Shown piece after piece: positions 8,137 through 16,088 of a stretch of 45,878 nt of DNA. The notes under the pieces were generated by a model, which was not told the DNA's origin, made no database searches, and saw nothing but the letters and a program-made list of their open reading frames with translations. The first letter of the stretch is position 1. Every line of letters begins with the position of its first letter. A program made the position numbers and the translations under genes. Source of the stretch: Candidatus Bathyarchaeota archaeon (GTDB lineage: Archaea > Thermoproteota > Bathyarchaeia > Bathyarchaeales > DTEX01); contig JAGTQD010000006.1 in the NCBI GenBank assembly GCA_018396405.1, positions 1-45,878 on the forward strand, read 5' to 3'.

Positions 8137-8716
8137 TCGAAGAGTCTCCCGCCCCATGGCGAAATTCCTAGCAAAGCATACATGTATCTCACCTAACCAC
8201 ATAACATTCATAAGCTTCTTGACGGCAGTATTCTCCGGAATAGCATTCTCGCTAAACTATATGATGCTTGGCGGCGTTCTAGCCCAAATAGCATCTATCT
8301 TGGATGGAGTGGACGGGGATCTGGCCGTTCTTACTAATAGAGTTTCACCCTTCGGCGGTTTCCTAGACGCCATGCTAGACCGCTACGGTGATGCAGCGAT
8401 TTTAATGGGTATGACCTATCTCATCGCAACCACCAAATGCTATGATATTGCATGTATTATTGTGGCGTTTGCAGCATTACTTGGCTCTTTGCTCGTAAGC
8501 TATAGTAGGGTGCGTGCAAGGGCAGATTTGGGATTAGCGTTTAATAGAGGTTTCACGGGATACGCCGCAAATAGGGATGTCCGACTCTTCATAATAATGG
8601 TTGGAGGGCTCCTAGGCCAAGCTTTTATAACACTCGCCCTAATAGCATCCTTAACAAACTTAAACGTTATGTCACGCATATGGATCTCTTGGAAAAGTGT
8701 TAAGGTGGAGAAATGA
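8096..8716 (+). CDS. Di-myo-inositol-phosphate-phosphate synthase (CDP-alcohol phosphotransferase family)
   Basis: The membrane enzyme joins CDP-inositol and inositol-1-phosphate to form phosphorylated DIP. The CDP-alcohol phosphotransferase motif is present as D70-x2-D73-G74-x2-A77, then G87-x3-D91-x3-D95. The usual arginine after A77 is valine (V78). Several transmembrane helices are visible. The start is ATG 8096, and the N-terminal DGIVSQYINRRVSRP is what relatives show right after the cytidylyltransferase domain, so the gene must begin inside the upstream frame. Relative to that frame it is shifted by one base just after a GGGGAAAA run. A kinase-free phosphatase step that gives DIP would be encoded elsewhere. 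Confidence 0.87.
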   Translation: MPREWDGIVSQYINRRVSRPMAKFLAKHTCISPNHITFISFLTAVFSGIAFSLNYMMLGGVLAQIASILDGVDGDLAVLTNRVSPFGGFLDAMLDRYGDAAILMGMTYLIATTKCYDIACIIVAFAALLGSLLVSYSRVRARADLGLAFNRGFTGYAANRDVRLFIIMVGGLLGQAFITLALIASLTNLNVMSRIWISWKSVKVEK

Positions 8717-8799
8717 TTCTTGAGGGCAATAAAAATCCTCGTTCACCGAAAATATATTTTCTTTTCCCCAATATCGCCCTTTAAATAAGGGAATACTTA

Positions 8800-9093
8800 T
8801 TATGGATTAATCTCTATTATTATCCTCGAAACCGCTGGTTCACAGATTTTTCTCACGCCCCTTTTACCCCTTCTATAATTCGCTTTAATTAAGCCAGCCT
8901 CCTCTAAAAGTTGTATCTGCTCACTCACATAAGCCTCACTTAAGCCTAATCTCTCAGCAACCGAGGAAACATCTAATTTCTCCTTAGAAAGTATCTGAAG
9001 TATTTTTAGGCTTGTTGAGGTTAAGATCTCAGCAATCTTTAAGGCATCCTCACCCTTCACCACAAGATCATCTGGCTGCAAATAGGTTTTCAT
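8800..9093 (-). CDS. ArsR-like winged-helix regulator
   Basis: A 97-residue DNA-binding protein. Residues about 25-75 form a winged helix-turn-helix: SLKILQILSKEKLDVSSVAE, LGLSEAYVSEQIQLLEEAGL as the recognition region, then the basic wing YRRGKRGVRK. No cysteine cluster for metal sensing is seen; the single Cys lies near the C-terminus. It is divergent from the MFS transporter gene, and the shared upstream DNA holds three copies of a TTAGGGTA-like motif, so control of that transporter and of itself is likely. Confidence 0.8.
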   Translation of the reverse strand: MKTYLQPDDLVVKGEDALKIAEILTSTSLKILQILSKEKLDVSSVAERLGLSEAYVSEQIQLLEEAGLIKANYRRGKRGVRKICEPAVSRIIIEINP

Positions 9094-9105
9094 CCCTCCA
9101 TCAAT

Positions 9106-9131
9106 CTTATCCTAAATAAACTTACCCTAAT
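9106..9131. promoter_or_regulatory. Tandem CTTA(T/C)CCTAA sites at the ArsR gene promoter
   Basis: CTTATCCTAA at 9106-9115 and CTTACCCTAA at 9121-9130 are direct repeats 15 bases apart. They lie between the likely TATA box of the minus-strand regulator gene (around 9131-9142) and its start codon. That is where an archaeal repressor would block transcription start. A third, inverted copy lies at 9216-9223. Confidence 0.5.
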
Positions 9132-9215
9132 AAATATATAGAATTACCATGTCAAAATTAATTTATTAAAGTTATTATGTCGTGAGATATTTTTAATAGA
9201 TGTTTTTCGCTAAAG

Positions 9216-9223
9216 TTAGGGTA
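9216..9223. promoter_or_regulatory. Inverted TTAGGGTA copy on the transporter side
   Basis: TTAGGGTA is the reverse complement of TACCCTAA at 9123-9130. It lies on the MFS-gene side of the divergent intergenic region and may let one regulator control both promoters. An 8-mer alone could arise by chance; the three-copy arrangement makes it more credible. Confidence 0.4.
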
Positions 9224-9353
9224 GAAATCGCAATAATAGACCGCTAAAAAGCATTATTTAAGGGTGTTTTTGAGATATATGTATAATAGTCGCTTCTAAT
9301 GGATAAAAGTGGGTATAACTAGTTTGAATCTGAATTGATTCTGGGTGGTTGCC

Positions 9354-10688
9354 ATGGCGGTAAACCCTAAAGCTTCTTGGAAGATAGTTTGGATATTAAC
9401 TCTGGAGATTCTTCTCGCTGGGGCATATGTTTCGTTGACGAGGGGTCTCTTTGTAATATATCTAGCTTCAATTGGATACAATATTAATAGCATCTCTCTC
9501 GTCATGTTTTCATCGGCATTAGCATCAATTGTTTTTGGCCTCCTCATATACAAGCATCCTCAATTCTTAACTAGAAGGGTGAAGCCTAAGCTAATAGCCT
9601 TCCACGCATCAGAAAGGATTATGTGGCTGTTGATCCCATTAACTCGGAGTTTACCGGTAATACTCTCCTTATACTCTATTCAACTGGTCTCTTCATTCTT
9701 CGTCAGCGCATTTATCTCATATATAGCCTATGGATCACTTACAGAGGACATGATAAGAGATGTCACTGCTAAGAGGTCTGCTGCGAACGGAATATCGAGC
9801 ATAATAGGCTTCTTTGCTGGGACACTCTTGCTCGCCCTCCTTCCGCCCGAAGATAAATTCAAGGATATTTTCATGATGGGATCCCTAATCGGCCTAATTT
9901 CAACATTGATCATTAGCACATTGAACCTTTCGCACCTAGAGGGAAGGGGTTTCCCGAGAGTTGTTGAGGAGCCGGAGAAGATCTTCTCCTCATCGCTATT
10001 CTCGATAATCTTTCTGTCTGGAAGTAACATCTTGGGGATTGCGTGGGCACCATACGTAATAAGGCGTCTGGGTGGTGCAGATTATATGGCATCCCTAATG
10101 AGCCTTGCTGGAACAATATCAAACACTATTGCATCCCTCTTCTGGAGGAAGAGGACATTCAAGGCCCTCCGAGTCAGCCTCATGGCAAACGCTCTTGGGC
10201 CAATATTTATACTCGTTACGCCATGGCCGATCGCTCACACAACCATAAGTATATACACATCTTTCACATATACTGGATCGAGCTTCATCACAGCATTTCT
10301 ATTTGCTAGATACAATAGATGGTTCGGGGCTGTGAGATCAAGTATACTCCTTGTTCTCTTCAACAATTGCGCGCAGATGGTTGCATCACTCGTAGGATTA
10401 TTTATTAAGGAAGACTTTATCGCAGTCTTCTTGGCAGCCTTAATAGCCAAGCTCTTAGCCGCGCTTCTAGTGCTATTTGTAATCCCTGAAACAGCTATAA
10501 TTCCAGAGGAGATCGCTAGAACATACTCGGAGATACTATATAACAATAGTTTAATGGGGTATCAAATGGGGGTTGAGCTTTCAAAAGAGACGATAATGGT
10601 ATCTTTTAGATTCCTAGCGTTACTATTATCAATTATGACGCTATATTTAATATATTATTTATTGTGGCTGCTTATGAGCTTGGGATGA
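9354..10688 (+). CDS. Major facilitator superfamily transporter
   Basis: A 444-residue membrane protein with about twelve hydrophobic helices in two halves and a central charged loop near residues 195-215. The helix-2/3 loop region, LLIYKHPQFLTRRVKPK, is consistent with an MFS carrier, as is the family-like segment ANGISSIIGFFAGTLL. The substrate is unknown. I chose ATG 9354, preceded by GGGTGG, over the GTG at 9345. The next gene follows nine bases after the stop, suggesting an operon. The divergent ArsR-like gene probably regulates it. Confidence 0.8.
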   Translation: MAVNPKASWKIVWILTLEILLAGAYVSLTRGLFVIYLASIGYNINSISLVMFSSALASIVFGLLIYKHPQFLTRRVKPKLIAFHASERIMWLLIPLTRSLPVILSLYSIQLVSSFFVSAFISYIAYGSLTEDMIRDVTAKRSAANGISSIIGFFAGTLLLALLPPEDKFKDIFMMGSLIGLISTLIISTLNLSHLEGRGFPRVVEEPEKIFSSSLFSIIFLSGSNILGIAWAPYVIRRLGGADYMASLMSLAGTISNTIASLFWRKRTFKALRVSLMANALGPIFILVTPWPIAHTTISIYTSFTYTGSSFITAFLFARYNRWFGAVRSSILLVLFNNCAQMVASLVGLFIKEDFIAVFLAALIAKLLAALLVLFVIPETAIIPEEIARTYSEILYNNSLMGYQMGVELSKETIMVSFRFLALLLSIMTLYLIYYLLWLLMSLG

Positions 10689-10697
10689 GGGGAGAGC

Positions 10698-11348
10698 TTG
10701 CTTCAGGAAGATCTTCTAAAATTATTTGGGGAAATAGTTGCCCAAGTGTTCTCGGAGATCATCCGCACACTACCAAAAATACTCACCACGTTAATAATCT
10801 TCATTATAGCATTTGTAGTAATCAGGGCATTAAACGCTTTTCTGGGGAAAGCCATGAAGATAGCGAGGGTAGACGAGGTCTTTACCAGGTTTTCAGGCTT
10901 CTTACTTCCCTTCTCTCTGGAGAAATTCATAATACTTCTCGCCGATATAGGCATAGTTTTAGTCGCATTCTATGCAATAGTAAGCCTCTTTCTCGAGCCA
11001 CGCTATATCCAATTGATTAACGATGGAATATACTACGGCGCGCGGATAATAAGTATAATAGTCATAACCTTAGTTATTTTTGCTATTTTTAATGCGGTTA
11101 TTATAAGAGTTAAGGTTGACCCGCGAATTAGAGTATACCCGCTGGTGATAATAATGCTCTTGGTTACCGCGATGTTAATCGATATAACCGCTCTCAGTGA
11201 CGAGATGAAGAGAGCCCTGGCGATGGGATTATCTATTGGGGTTGGTGTGGCGATAGGCGCCTTCGCTGTCTGGTTCTTCTTTCACGAATACCTAGACGCT
11301 TTCTTCAAAGCTAAAATGGGAGCTGAGGAGAAAAAGGATCATGGATAG
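10698..11348 (+). CDS. Multi-helix membrane protein, MscS-like transmembrane type
   Basis: A 216-residue protein with an amphipathic N-terminus and about five hydrophobic helices, such as ILTTLIIFIIAFVVIRALNA and IISIIVITLVIFAIFNAVI. It resembles the conserved TM-helix part of small mechanosensitive-channel-like proteins, but I see no MscS beta domain. The start is TTG 10698 right after the strong ribosome-binding site GAGGGGAGAG, nine bases behind the MFS stop. A helper role for the transporter is possible but only suggested by context. The charged C-terminus (GAEEKKDHG) should be cytoplasmic. Confidence 0.55.
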   Translation: MLQEDLLKLFGEIVAQVFSEIIRTLPKILTTLIIFIIAFVVIRALNAFLGKAMKIARVDEVFTRFSGFLLPFSLEKFIILLADIGIVLVAFYAIVSLFLEPRYIQLINDGIYYGARIISIIVITLVIFAIFNAVIIRVKVDPRIRVYPLVIIMLLVTAMLIDITALSDEMKRALAMGLSIGVGVAIGAFAVWFFFHEYLDAFFKAKMGAEEKKDHG

Positions 11349-11407
11349 CATTGTGAGACAAATTCTGAGGGACTAAACTTACTATCAGCCAGCCTCTGGC
11401 GCAGCAA

Positions 11408-12433
11408 TTATTTTATTACTAGAACCCCACTCCCCCTATATGCTCCGTATTTAAGCATCTTTAGGGCCTCATTCGCCTCCTCAATCCTAAATTCCACGAC
11501 CTCAGGCTTTATCGGAATCTTTGCGGCTACCTCCAGGAACTCGGCTACATCCCTCCTAGTTATATTTGCAACTGACTTTATCTCCTTTTCCCACCAGAGG
11601 TGTAACGTGTAATCAAGATCTGTTATAGGGGTTTCTTTCCTTATAAGGTTCATTACAAGCCTTCCGCCTCTCTCTAAGTTCCCTAGCGCCTCTCTTACTG
11701 GTATACCAGTTGGCGTTGTATCTATAGCACAGTTCAGCTTTAGCGGCGGCTTCTCTCCAGTCTCGCCGATCCAGTCGGCGCCCATCTTAGCTGCTAGCTG
11801 GCTGGGAGGATCCCCACGCCTCTTAGTAAAAACAAATATTTTGCTATTCGGGTAAAGGTATCTTACGAGCTGGAAGACTATGTGGGCTGAGGATCCGAAT
11901 CCATAAAGCCCTATGACATCCCCATCCTCTATGCCAGTTAGCTTAAGCGCCCTGTACCCAATTGCCCCAGCGCAGAGTAGGGGTGCAGCCTCAACATCCG
12001 AGAAGATGGTCGGGATTTTATAGGCGTAATCCTCATTAACAATCATGTATTCTGCGTATCCTCCATCTGCATCGCATCCAGTGCCCATAAAATTTTCGCA
12101 GAGGTTCTCTAGACCCCTCCTGCAGAAGCGGCATACCCCGCATGAAGAGTAAATCCACGCGACCCCAACGCGGTCACCAACACTAAATCTCCCTGCCTCA
12201 GCCCCCATCTCAACAACTCTGCCTACAACTTGGTGCCCTGGTATAACTGGTATCCTCGGCTTAAGCCTACCCTCTATCTCATCTAGCTCTGTCCGGCATA
12301 TTCCGCAGGCATGAACTCTAATTAGAATATCCTTCCCCTTTGGCTCCGGCGTTGGAAGATCCTCATAGCTTAGAGGACTCTCTTCTATAGGCGCTATCCT
12401 CCTAATAACAACAGCTTTCATTGGCACCGCCAT
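11408..12433 (-). CDS. Zinc-dependent alcohol dehydrogenase family protein
   Basis: A medium-chain dehydrogenase/reductase of 341 residues. The catalytic-zinc region is HACGICRTELDE (C43) with GHQ at 66-68, where GHE is usual. The structural zinc is held by C98, C101, C104 and C112. The Rossmann cofactor motif is GLYGFGSSAH, and FTKRRGDP after the second strand suggests a positively charged pocket that may favour NADP. Length is normal. A second ATG four codons inside (12421) is an alternative start. Substrate is unknown. It converges with the gene before it. Confidence 0.88.
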   Translation of the reverse strand: MAVPMKAVVIRRIAPIEESPLSYEDLPTPEPKGKDILIRVHACGICRTELDEIEGRLKPRIPVIPGHQVVGRVVEMGAEAGRFSVGDRVGVAWIYSSCGVCRFCRRGLENLCENFMGTGCDADGGYAEYMIVNEDYAYKIPTIFSDVEAAPLLCAGAIGYRALKLTGIEDGDVIGLYGFGSSAHIVFQLVRYLYPNSKIFVFTKRRGDPPSQLAAKMGADWIGETGEKPPLKLNCAIDTTPTGIPVREALGNLERGGRLVMNLIRKETPITDLDYTLHLWWEKEIKSVANITRRDVAEFLEVAAKIPIKPEVVEFRIEEANEALKMLKYGAYRGSGVLVIK

Positions 12434-12545
12434 CTAGAAACTTTGAAGGCGTTAATCTTTAATTTTACTTTTGGAAACCTCAGATGGATTGACATGTCTG
12501 CCTCAAGAGATATTTAGTATCAATGTTTGGGTCTATTTCTCTCCT

Positions 12546-12926
12546 CTACGGTTTTTCTGCCCATAACCCCAAGATTTTTCTAATATATTCCTCTATGGCT
12601 TCTGAGATAAATGAGTCTAATGTCCTCCATGCTTTGGGGGCAATGAATATAGCTTCCTTCGCCTCAGCAGCTATTTCCACGGGTATCTGGATCTCGATAA
12701 GATGATATTTCAGCCATCTCCTAAGAGCCGCTCTCGTCGCAATATAGCGTCCATCGGAGAGCCTTAGAATCTTACCCTCAAGCTCGAGTTGATAGAGTGT
12801 CTCGTATATTCGATATTTATCCACTAGCTGAACACATTCTCTATAAATGAATTCTACATCAAATGGCTCTTTTCTAAACTGAACAAACTCAAGGAGATTA
12901 TCCTTGAACTCCTCTATGTCTATCAC
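12546..12926 (-). CDS. Winged-helix plus ribbon-helix-helix-like protein, partner of the upstream RHH gene
   Basis: I do not know this 126-residue family by name. Residues 1-75 look like a small winged helix: FIYRECVQLVDKYRIYETLY, LELEGKILRLSDGRYI. Residues about 79-121 read as a ribbon-helix-helix: the strand LIEIQIPVEI, then a helix ending in SFISEAIEEYIRKIL. This second part aligns without gaps to the RHH domain of the gene just upstream, with the Pro after the strand and the F-I-x-x-A of helix B in the same places. The start overlaps that gene's stop by four bases (ATGA). It could form a hetero-oligomer with it, or be a regulator or toxin-like partner. Confidence 0.6.
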   Translation of the reverse strand: MIDIEEFKDNLLEFVQFRKEPFDVEFIYRECVQLVDKYRIYETLYQLELEGKILRLSDGRYIATRAALRRWLKYHLIEIQIPVEIAAEAKEAIFIAPKAWRTLDSFISEAIEEYIRKILGLWAEKP

Positions 12927-13141
12927 TTCTTTTCACCGCTTACTTCAGCCCTAAGCCTAAGAATCTTGTCTCTCACGGCATCTTTGATAAATTCCATTCG
13001 GCTTTTGTAACCAAGGATACCAGCAGAGACTATCCTATCAACCTCATCCATAAGCTCCTTCGGTATCTTAATGCTGATGTATCTGGCCTCCTCCTTCTCA
13101 CCCTCAACCTTCTGGGAGGTCCTGACGATAGACTTAGGCAT
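12923..13141 (-). CDS. Ribbon-helix-helix (CopG/MetJ type) regulator
   Basis: A 72-residue DNA-binding protein. After a charged tail, residues 21-63 show the strand RYISIKIPKEL, helix A with DEVDRIV, and helix B MEFIKDAVRDKILRL, the standard RHH order. It is transcribed first in a two-gene unit whose second gene overlaps it by four bases. A 13-bp inverted repeat lies close to the predicted transcription start upstream, fitting self-repression. It could be a VapB-like antitoxin, but the partner is not a PIN or RelE protein. Confidence 0.82.
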   Translation of the reverse strand: MPKSIVRTSQKVEGEKEEARYISIKIPKELMDEVDRIVSAGILGYKSRMEFIKDAVRDKILRLRAEVSGEKK

Positions 13142-13166
13142 CTAATACACCACTTTTTCTCCATCT

Positions 13167-13179
13167 ATACAACATGTAT
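13167..13179. promoter_or_regulatory. Candidate operator of the RHH pair
   Basis: ATACA-ACA-TGTAT is a perfect 5-bp inverted repeat with a 3-bp spacer. The likely TATA box on the minus strand (CTTTAAATTT, about 13188-13198) would start transcription near 13167, so the repeat covers the start region. RHH repressors often bind such short palindromes. The link is inferred from position. Confidence 0.45.
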
Positions 13180-13344
13180 GCACCAAAAAATTTAAAGCTT
13201 TCTCGAGACGAACAGAACCAGGATACGAGACAAAAAATCAAGAACAAGATTATTACCACGCCAGGTTAAACATAGTTATTGGGTTTTAAATGGAAGTAAA
13301 AGTATAAATGTTCAAACCCATTATGGAAGGATAGGAGGGTTTGT

Positions 13345-13821
13345 GTGGAGGGGCTGGGGGAAGAAAAGGTATTTGTTGTGGAGGGAGCGGTTTCACTCCT
13401 CCTACTACTAATAACTATCATTGTTTGTCTTTTCAGCGGCTATGTTCCTGAGGAGAAAGGTGTTATTTCAGCATCTATATGCGCCTCAATAGTATTATTC
13501 TTCTCCATGATCTCGGTTCTCGGCAAAGAGGGCGTTGAGGGCTTCTTTTATGCATTAGTTGGATCGTTCATGGCGTGGTTGGCTCTAACCCTTATCGGAT
13601 CCAGACTAGCCTTCGATCCAAACATAGGTAGCTACTTCCTATCCTCCCTAGTCCTCTCAATAATCCTCTCGCTTAGCGGCATTCTATACATGCTGCCAGA
13701 AAATCTAAGTATTATAAAGGGGGATATCAGCTTAAAGAAGACTTTAACATGGTTTTCCTCAATAGTGTTTACGACTGCCGTAAACTTCATGATAATATAC
13801 TGGCTTCCAAAAATAGTTTAA
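13345..13821 (+). CDS. Small integral membrane protein, unknown
   Basis: A 158-residue protein that I do not recognise. After a short acidic N-terminus it has four clear hydrophobic helices: SLLLLLITIIVCLFSGYV, ISASICASIVLFFSMISVL, the segment around ALVGSFMAWLALTLIG, and LSSLVLSIILSLSGILYML; a fifth, weaker one ends the protein. The GTG start at 13345 follows AGGAGGG. The stop lies 63 bases before purP, so the two may be cotranscribed. No catalytic motif is seen. Confidence 0.6.
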   Translation: MEGLGEEKVFVVEGAVSLLLLLITIIVCLFSGYVPEEKGVISASICASIVLFFSMISVLGKEGVEGFFYALVGSFMAWLALTLIGSRLAFDPNIGSYFLSSLVLSIILSLSGILYMLPENLSIIKGDISLKKTLTWFSSIVFTTAVNFMIIYWLPKIV

Positions 13822-13883
13822 GGGAGAAACTTAACTATTTTTGGAAGAATATTTTATTTTTCTTTGAAATAGTGGTGAATCAA

Positions 13884-14873
13884 ATGGATTATACTATAGC
13901 GACCCTTGGGACGCACTCGGCGCTTCAAATATTGAGAGGCGCTAAAGATGAGGGATTCAAGACAATAGCGGTATGTAAGAGAGACCATGCCTTCGTTTAC
14001 AGGCACTTCGGCGTCGCTGACACGATAATCGAGATAAACTCTTATGATGAATTTCATACCGTTGAAGATGATCTCATAAGGAATAATGCGATCCTCGTGC
14101 CACACGCCTCACTCATAGCTTATGTTCCACCTAAGACGATAGAGAGTTTGAGGGTTCCATATTACGGGAATAGGAGGATACTCTTTTGGGAGAGTGATAG
14201 GGATAGGCAGAGGATCTGGCTTGAGAAGGCTGGGCTTAACATCCCAAAGATCTTTAAGGATCCATCCGAGATAGATAGACTCGTCATAGTTAAGTTCCAT
14301 GGACCAAAGGGGGGCCAAGGATATTTTCTAGCCAGGAGCGAGCAGGAATTTATGCGGAAGATAGGTGTTTCAAAAGACTACGTCATCCAAGAGTATATTA
14401 TCGGTATACCAGTCTACATACATTACTTCTATTCGGTTATACGAGGGGAGCTTGAGCTCATGGGGTTTGATAGGCGCTATGAATCAAACGTGGATGGGAT
14501 CGGGAGGATACCGGCCGAGGTCCAGCAGGGAATAGATGTAACCTATACTATTGTTGGGAACTTTCCACTTTTCCTTCGAGAGTCCCTTCTACCAGAGGTC
14601 TTCAAAATTGGTGAGAGGATTGTTGAGGCGTCGAGGGAGATATGTAGCCCCGGGATTTACGGCCCATTCTGTCTGGAGACTATTGTTACGCCCGACTTAA
14701 AGTTCTATGCCTTTGAGATCTCCGCTAGAATAGTCGCTGGCACAAATGTTTTTATGGAGACATCGCCCTACGCCCTCTTAAAGCATGGTAAGCCGATGAG
14801 CACGGGACGTAGAATAGCTTTGGAGATAAGGGAAGCCATTGAGCAGGGCAGATTAGAAGAAATACTGGGGTGA
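13884..14873 (+). CDS. purP: FAICAR synthetase PurP (formate-dependent)
   Basis: PurP is the archaeal enzyme that formylates AICAR with free formate and ATP late in purine synthesis. The 330-residue ATP-grasp-like protein shows TIATLGTHSALQILRGAKDEG at the AICAR end, then YGNRRILFWESDRDRQ, IDRLVIVKFHGPKGGQGYF (the nucleotide-binding loop), IQEYIIGIPVYIHYFYS, GFDRRYESNVDGIGRIPA and FCLETIV. I chose ATG 13884 after GGTGA; the open frame runs further upstream into the preceding gene without similarity. A paralogue follows 25 bases downstream. Confidence 0.93.
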   Translation: MDYTIATLGTHSALQILRGAKDEGFKTIAVCKRDHAFVYRHFGVADTIIEINSYDEFHTVEDDLIRNNAILVPHASLIAYVPPKTIESLRVPYYGNRRILFWESDRDRQRIWLEKAGLNIPKIFKDPSEIDRLVIVKFHGPKGGQGYFLARSEQEFMRKIGVSKDYVIQEYIIGIPVYIHYFYSVIRGELELMGFDRRYESNVDGIGRIPAEVQQGIDVTYTIVGNFPLFLRESLLPEVFKIGERIVEASREICSPGIYGPFCLETIVTPDLKFYAFEISARIVAGTNVFMETSPYALLKHGKPMSTGRRIALEIREAIEQGRLEEILG

Positions 14874-14898
14874 GGATATTACTTTGGGGTGAAAGCGT

Positions 14899-16071
14899 TT
14901 GGTTATTAGCAGATCCCATGTCCAGAAAGTCGTCTCGGAGTATGATTCGGAGAGGATAACTATTGGCGTCTTGGGCTCCCACTCGGCTGAGGAGGTTGGT
15001 GTATCAGCGAAGGCCTTCGGCCTTCCAACAGTCGTCGTATGCCAGAGGGGTAGGGAAGAATTATATGCAAGACATAATAGGCACTTGTTTGACCACGTGA
15101 TTTTACTGGAGAAATTCTCTGAGATTGTAAGAGAGGAGGTTCAGGAGAAATTGCTGGAGCTAAATACTATTTTTATTCCAAACCGTTCCTTCTCAGTATA
15201 CGTTGGATACGATAATATTGAGAATAAATTTAGGGTGCCGATCTATGGAAACCGCTTTCTCCTCAGGGCTGAGGAAAGGAATGCCCCGAGAAACCAGTAT
15301 TGGCTACTGGAGAAGGCTGGGATAAAGATTCCAAAGAAGTTTGATAGACCCGAAAATATTGATAGGCTCGTCATAGTTAAGGTTCAGCAGAAAAAGAAGC
15401 CTCTTGAGAGAGCCTTCTTCTATGCATCGTCGCCTGATGAATATTATAGGAGGGCTGAAGAGCTGATAAAGAAGGACGTGATAGATGAGGAGGGCTTGAA
15501 AAAGGCTAGGATAGAGGAATATGTGCTTGGCCAAAAATTTAACGCCAACTTTCAGGGATGGGCGCTTAAAGACCAGTTCGGAGACTTCGATTTCCTGGGA
15601 TTCGATGATAGAAAGCAGACAAATCTCCATGGAATATTAAGCCTGCCAGCTAGAGACCAGCTGTCACTAAATGTCCCAATCAAAAACGAGGAGATAGGGC
15701 ACTATGGATTAACTATGAGGGAATCTCAGAAGCCACTGGTATATGAGGCGGCCGAAAAGTTTAGGAGGGTTTGCGAGGAGGAGTATCCGCCCGGCATGAT
15801 AGGTCTATTCGCACTTCAGGGCGCAATAGCCTATGATGCAGACGATCCGGAGCAGAAGAGATTAGCCTTCTATGTATTCGATGTGAGCCCAAGGGTTCCG
15901 GGAGCCCCATGTGTTGGGCCAACATCACCCGAGATGCGTAGGCTGACCCTGAAGTATCAAAATCTCCTCAAAAAATATAATGTTGATAGAATTGAGAGTC
16001 CGATGGATCTGCCGATGCTGGAGATAAAGTTTGCTGCCGAGAATGGGAGACTACATGAGATTGTAACATAG
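14899..16071 (+). CDS. PurP-family paralogue
   Basis: A 390-residue second member of the PurP family. It shares TIGVLGSHSAEEVGVSAKAF, YGNRFLLRAEER, LLEKAGIKIPKKF, IDRLVIVKVQ, IEEYVLGQKFNANF, GFDDRKQTNLHGILSLPA and FDVSPRVPGAP. The glycine-rich HGPKGGQGYF loop of the neighbour is replaced by QQKKKPLERAFFY, and an extra helical insert makes it about 60 residues longer. The start is TTG 14899 after GGGGTGAAAG. Archaeal genomes often hold two PurP types; whether this one also makes FAICAR, works with the first, or does another reaction is unclear. Confidence 0.82.
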   Translation: MVISRSHVQKVVSEYDSERITIGVLGSHSAEEVGVSAKAFGLPTVVVCQRGREELYARHNRHLFDHVILLEKFSEIVREEVQEKLLELNTIFIPNRSFSVYVGYDNIENKFRVPIYGNRFLLRAEERNAPRNQYWLLEKAGIKIPKKFDRPENIDRLVIVKVQQKKKPLERAFFYASSPDEYYRRAEELIKKDVIDEEGLKKARIEEYVLGQKFNANFQGWALKDQFGDFDFLGFDDRKQTNLHGILSLPARDQLSLNVPIKNEEIGHYGLTMRESQKPLVYEAAEKFRRVCEEEYPPGMIGLFALQGAIAYDADDPEQKRLAFYVFDVSPRVPGAPCVGPTSPEMRRLTLKYQNLLKKYNVDRIESPMDLPMLEIKFAAENGRLHEIVT

Positions 16072-16088
16072 ATTGAGTTCCTGGGCTT

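Noticed and set aside
12546-13141. Classical VapBC or RelBE toxin-antitoxin pair
   Set aside because: The second protein has neither PIN acidic residues nor a RelE-like basic fold; it looks like a DNA-binding protein.
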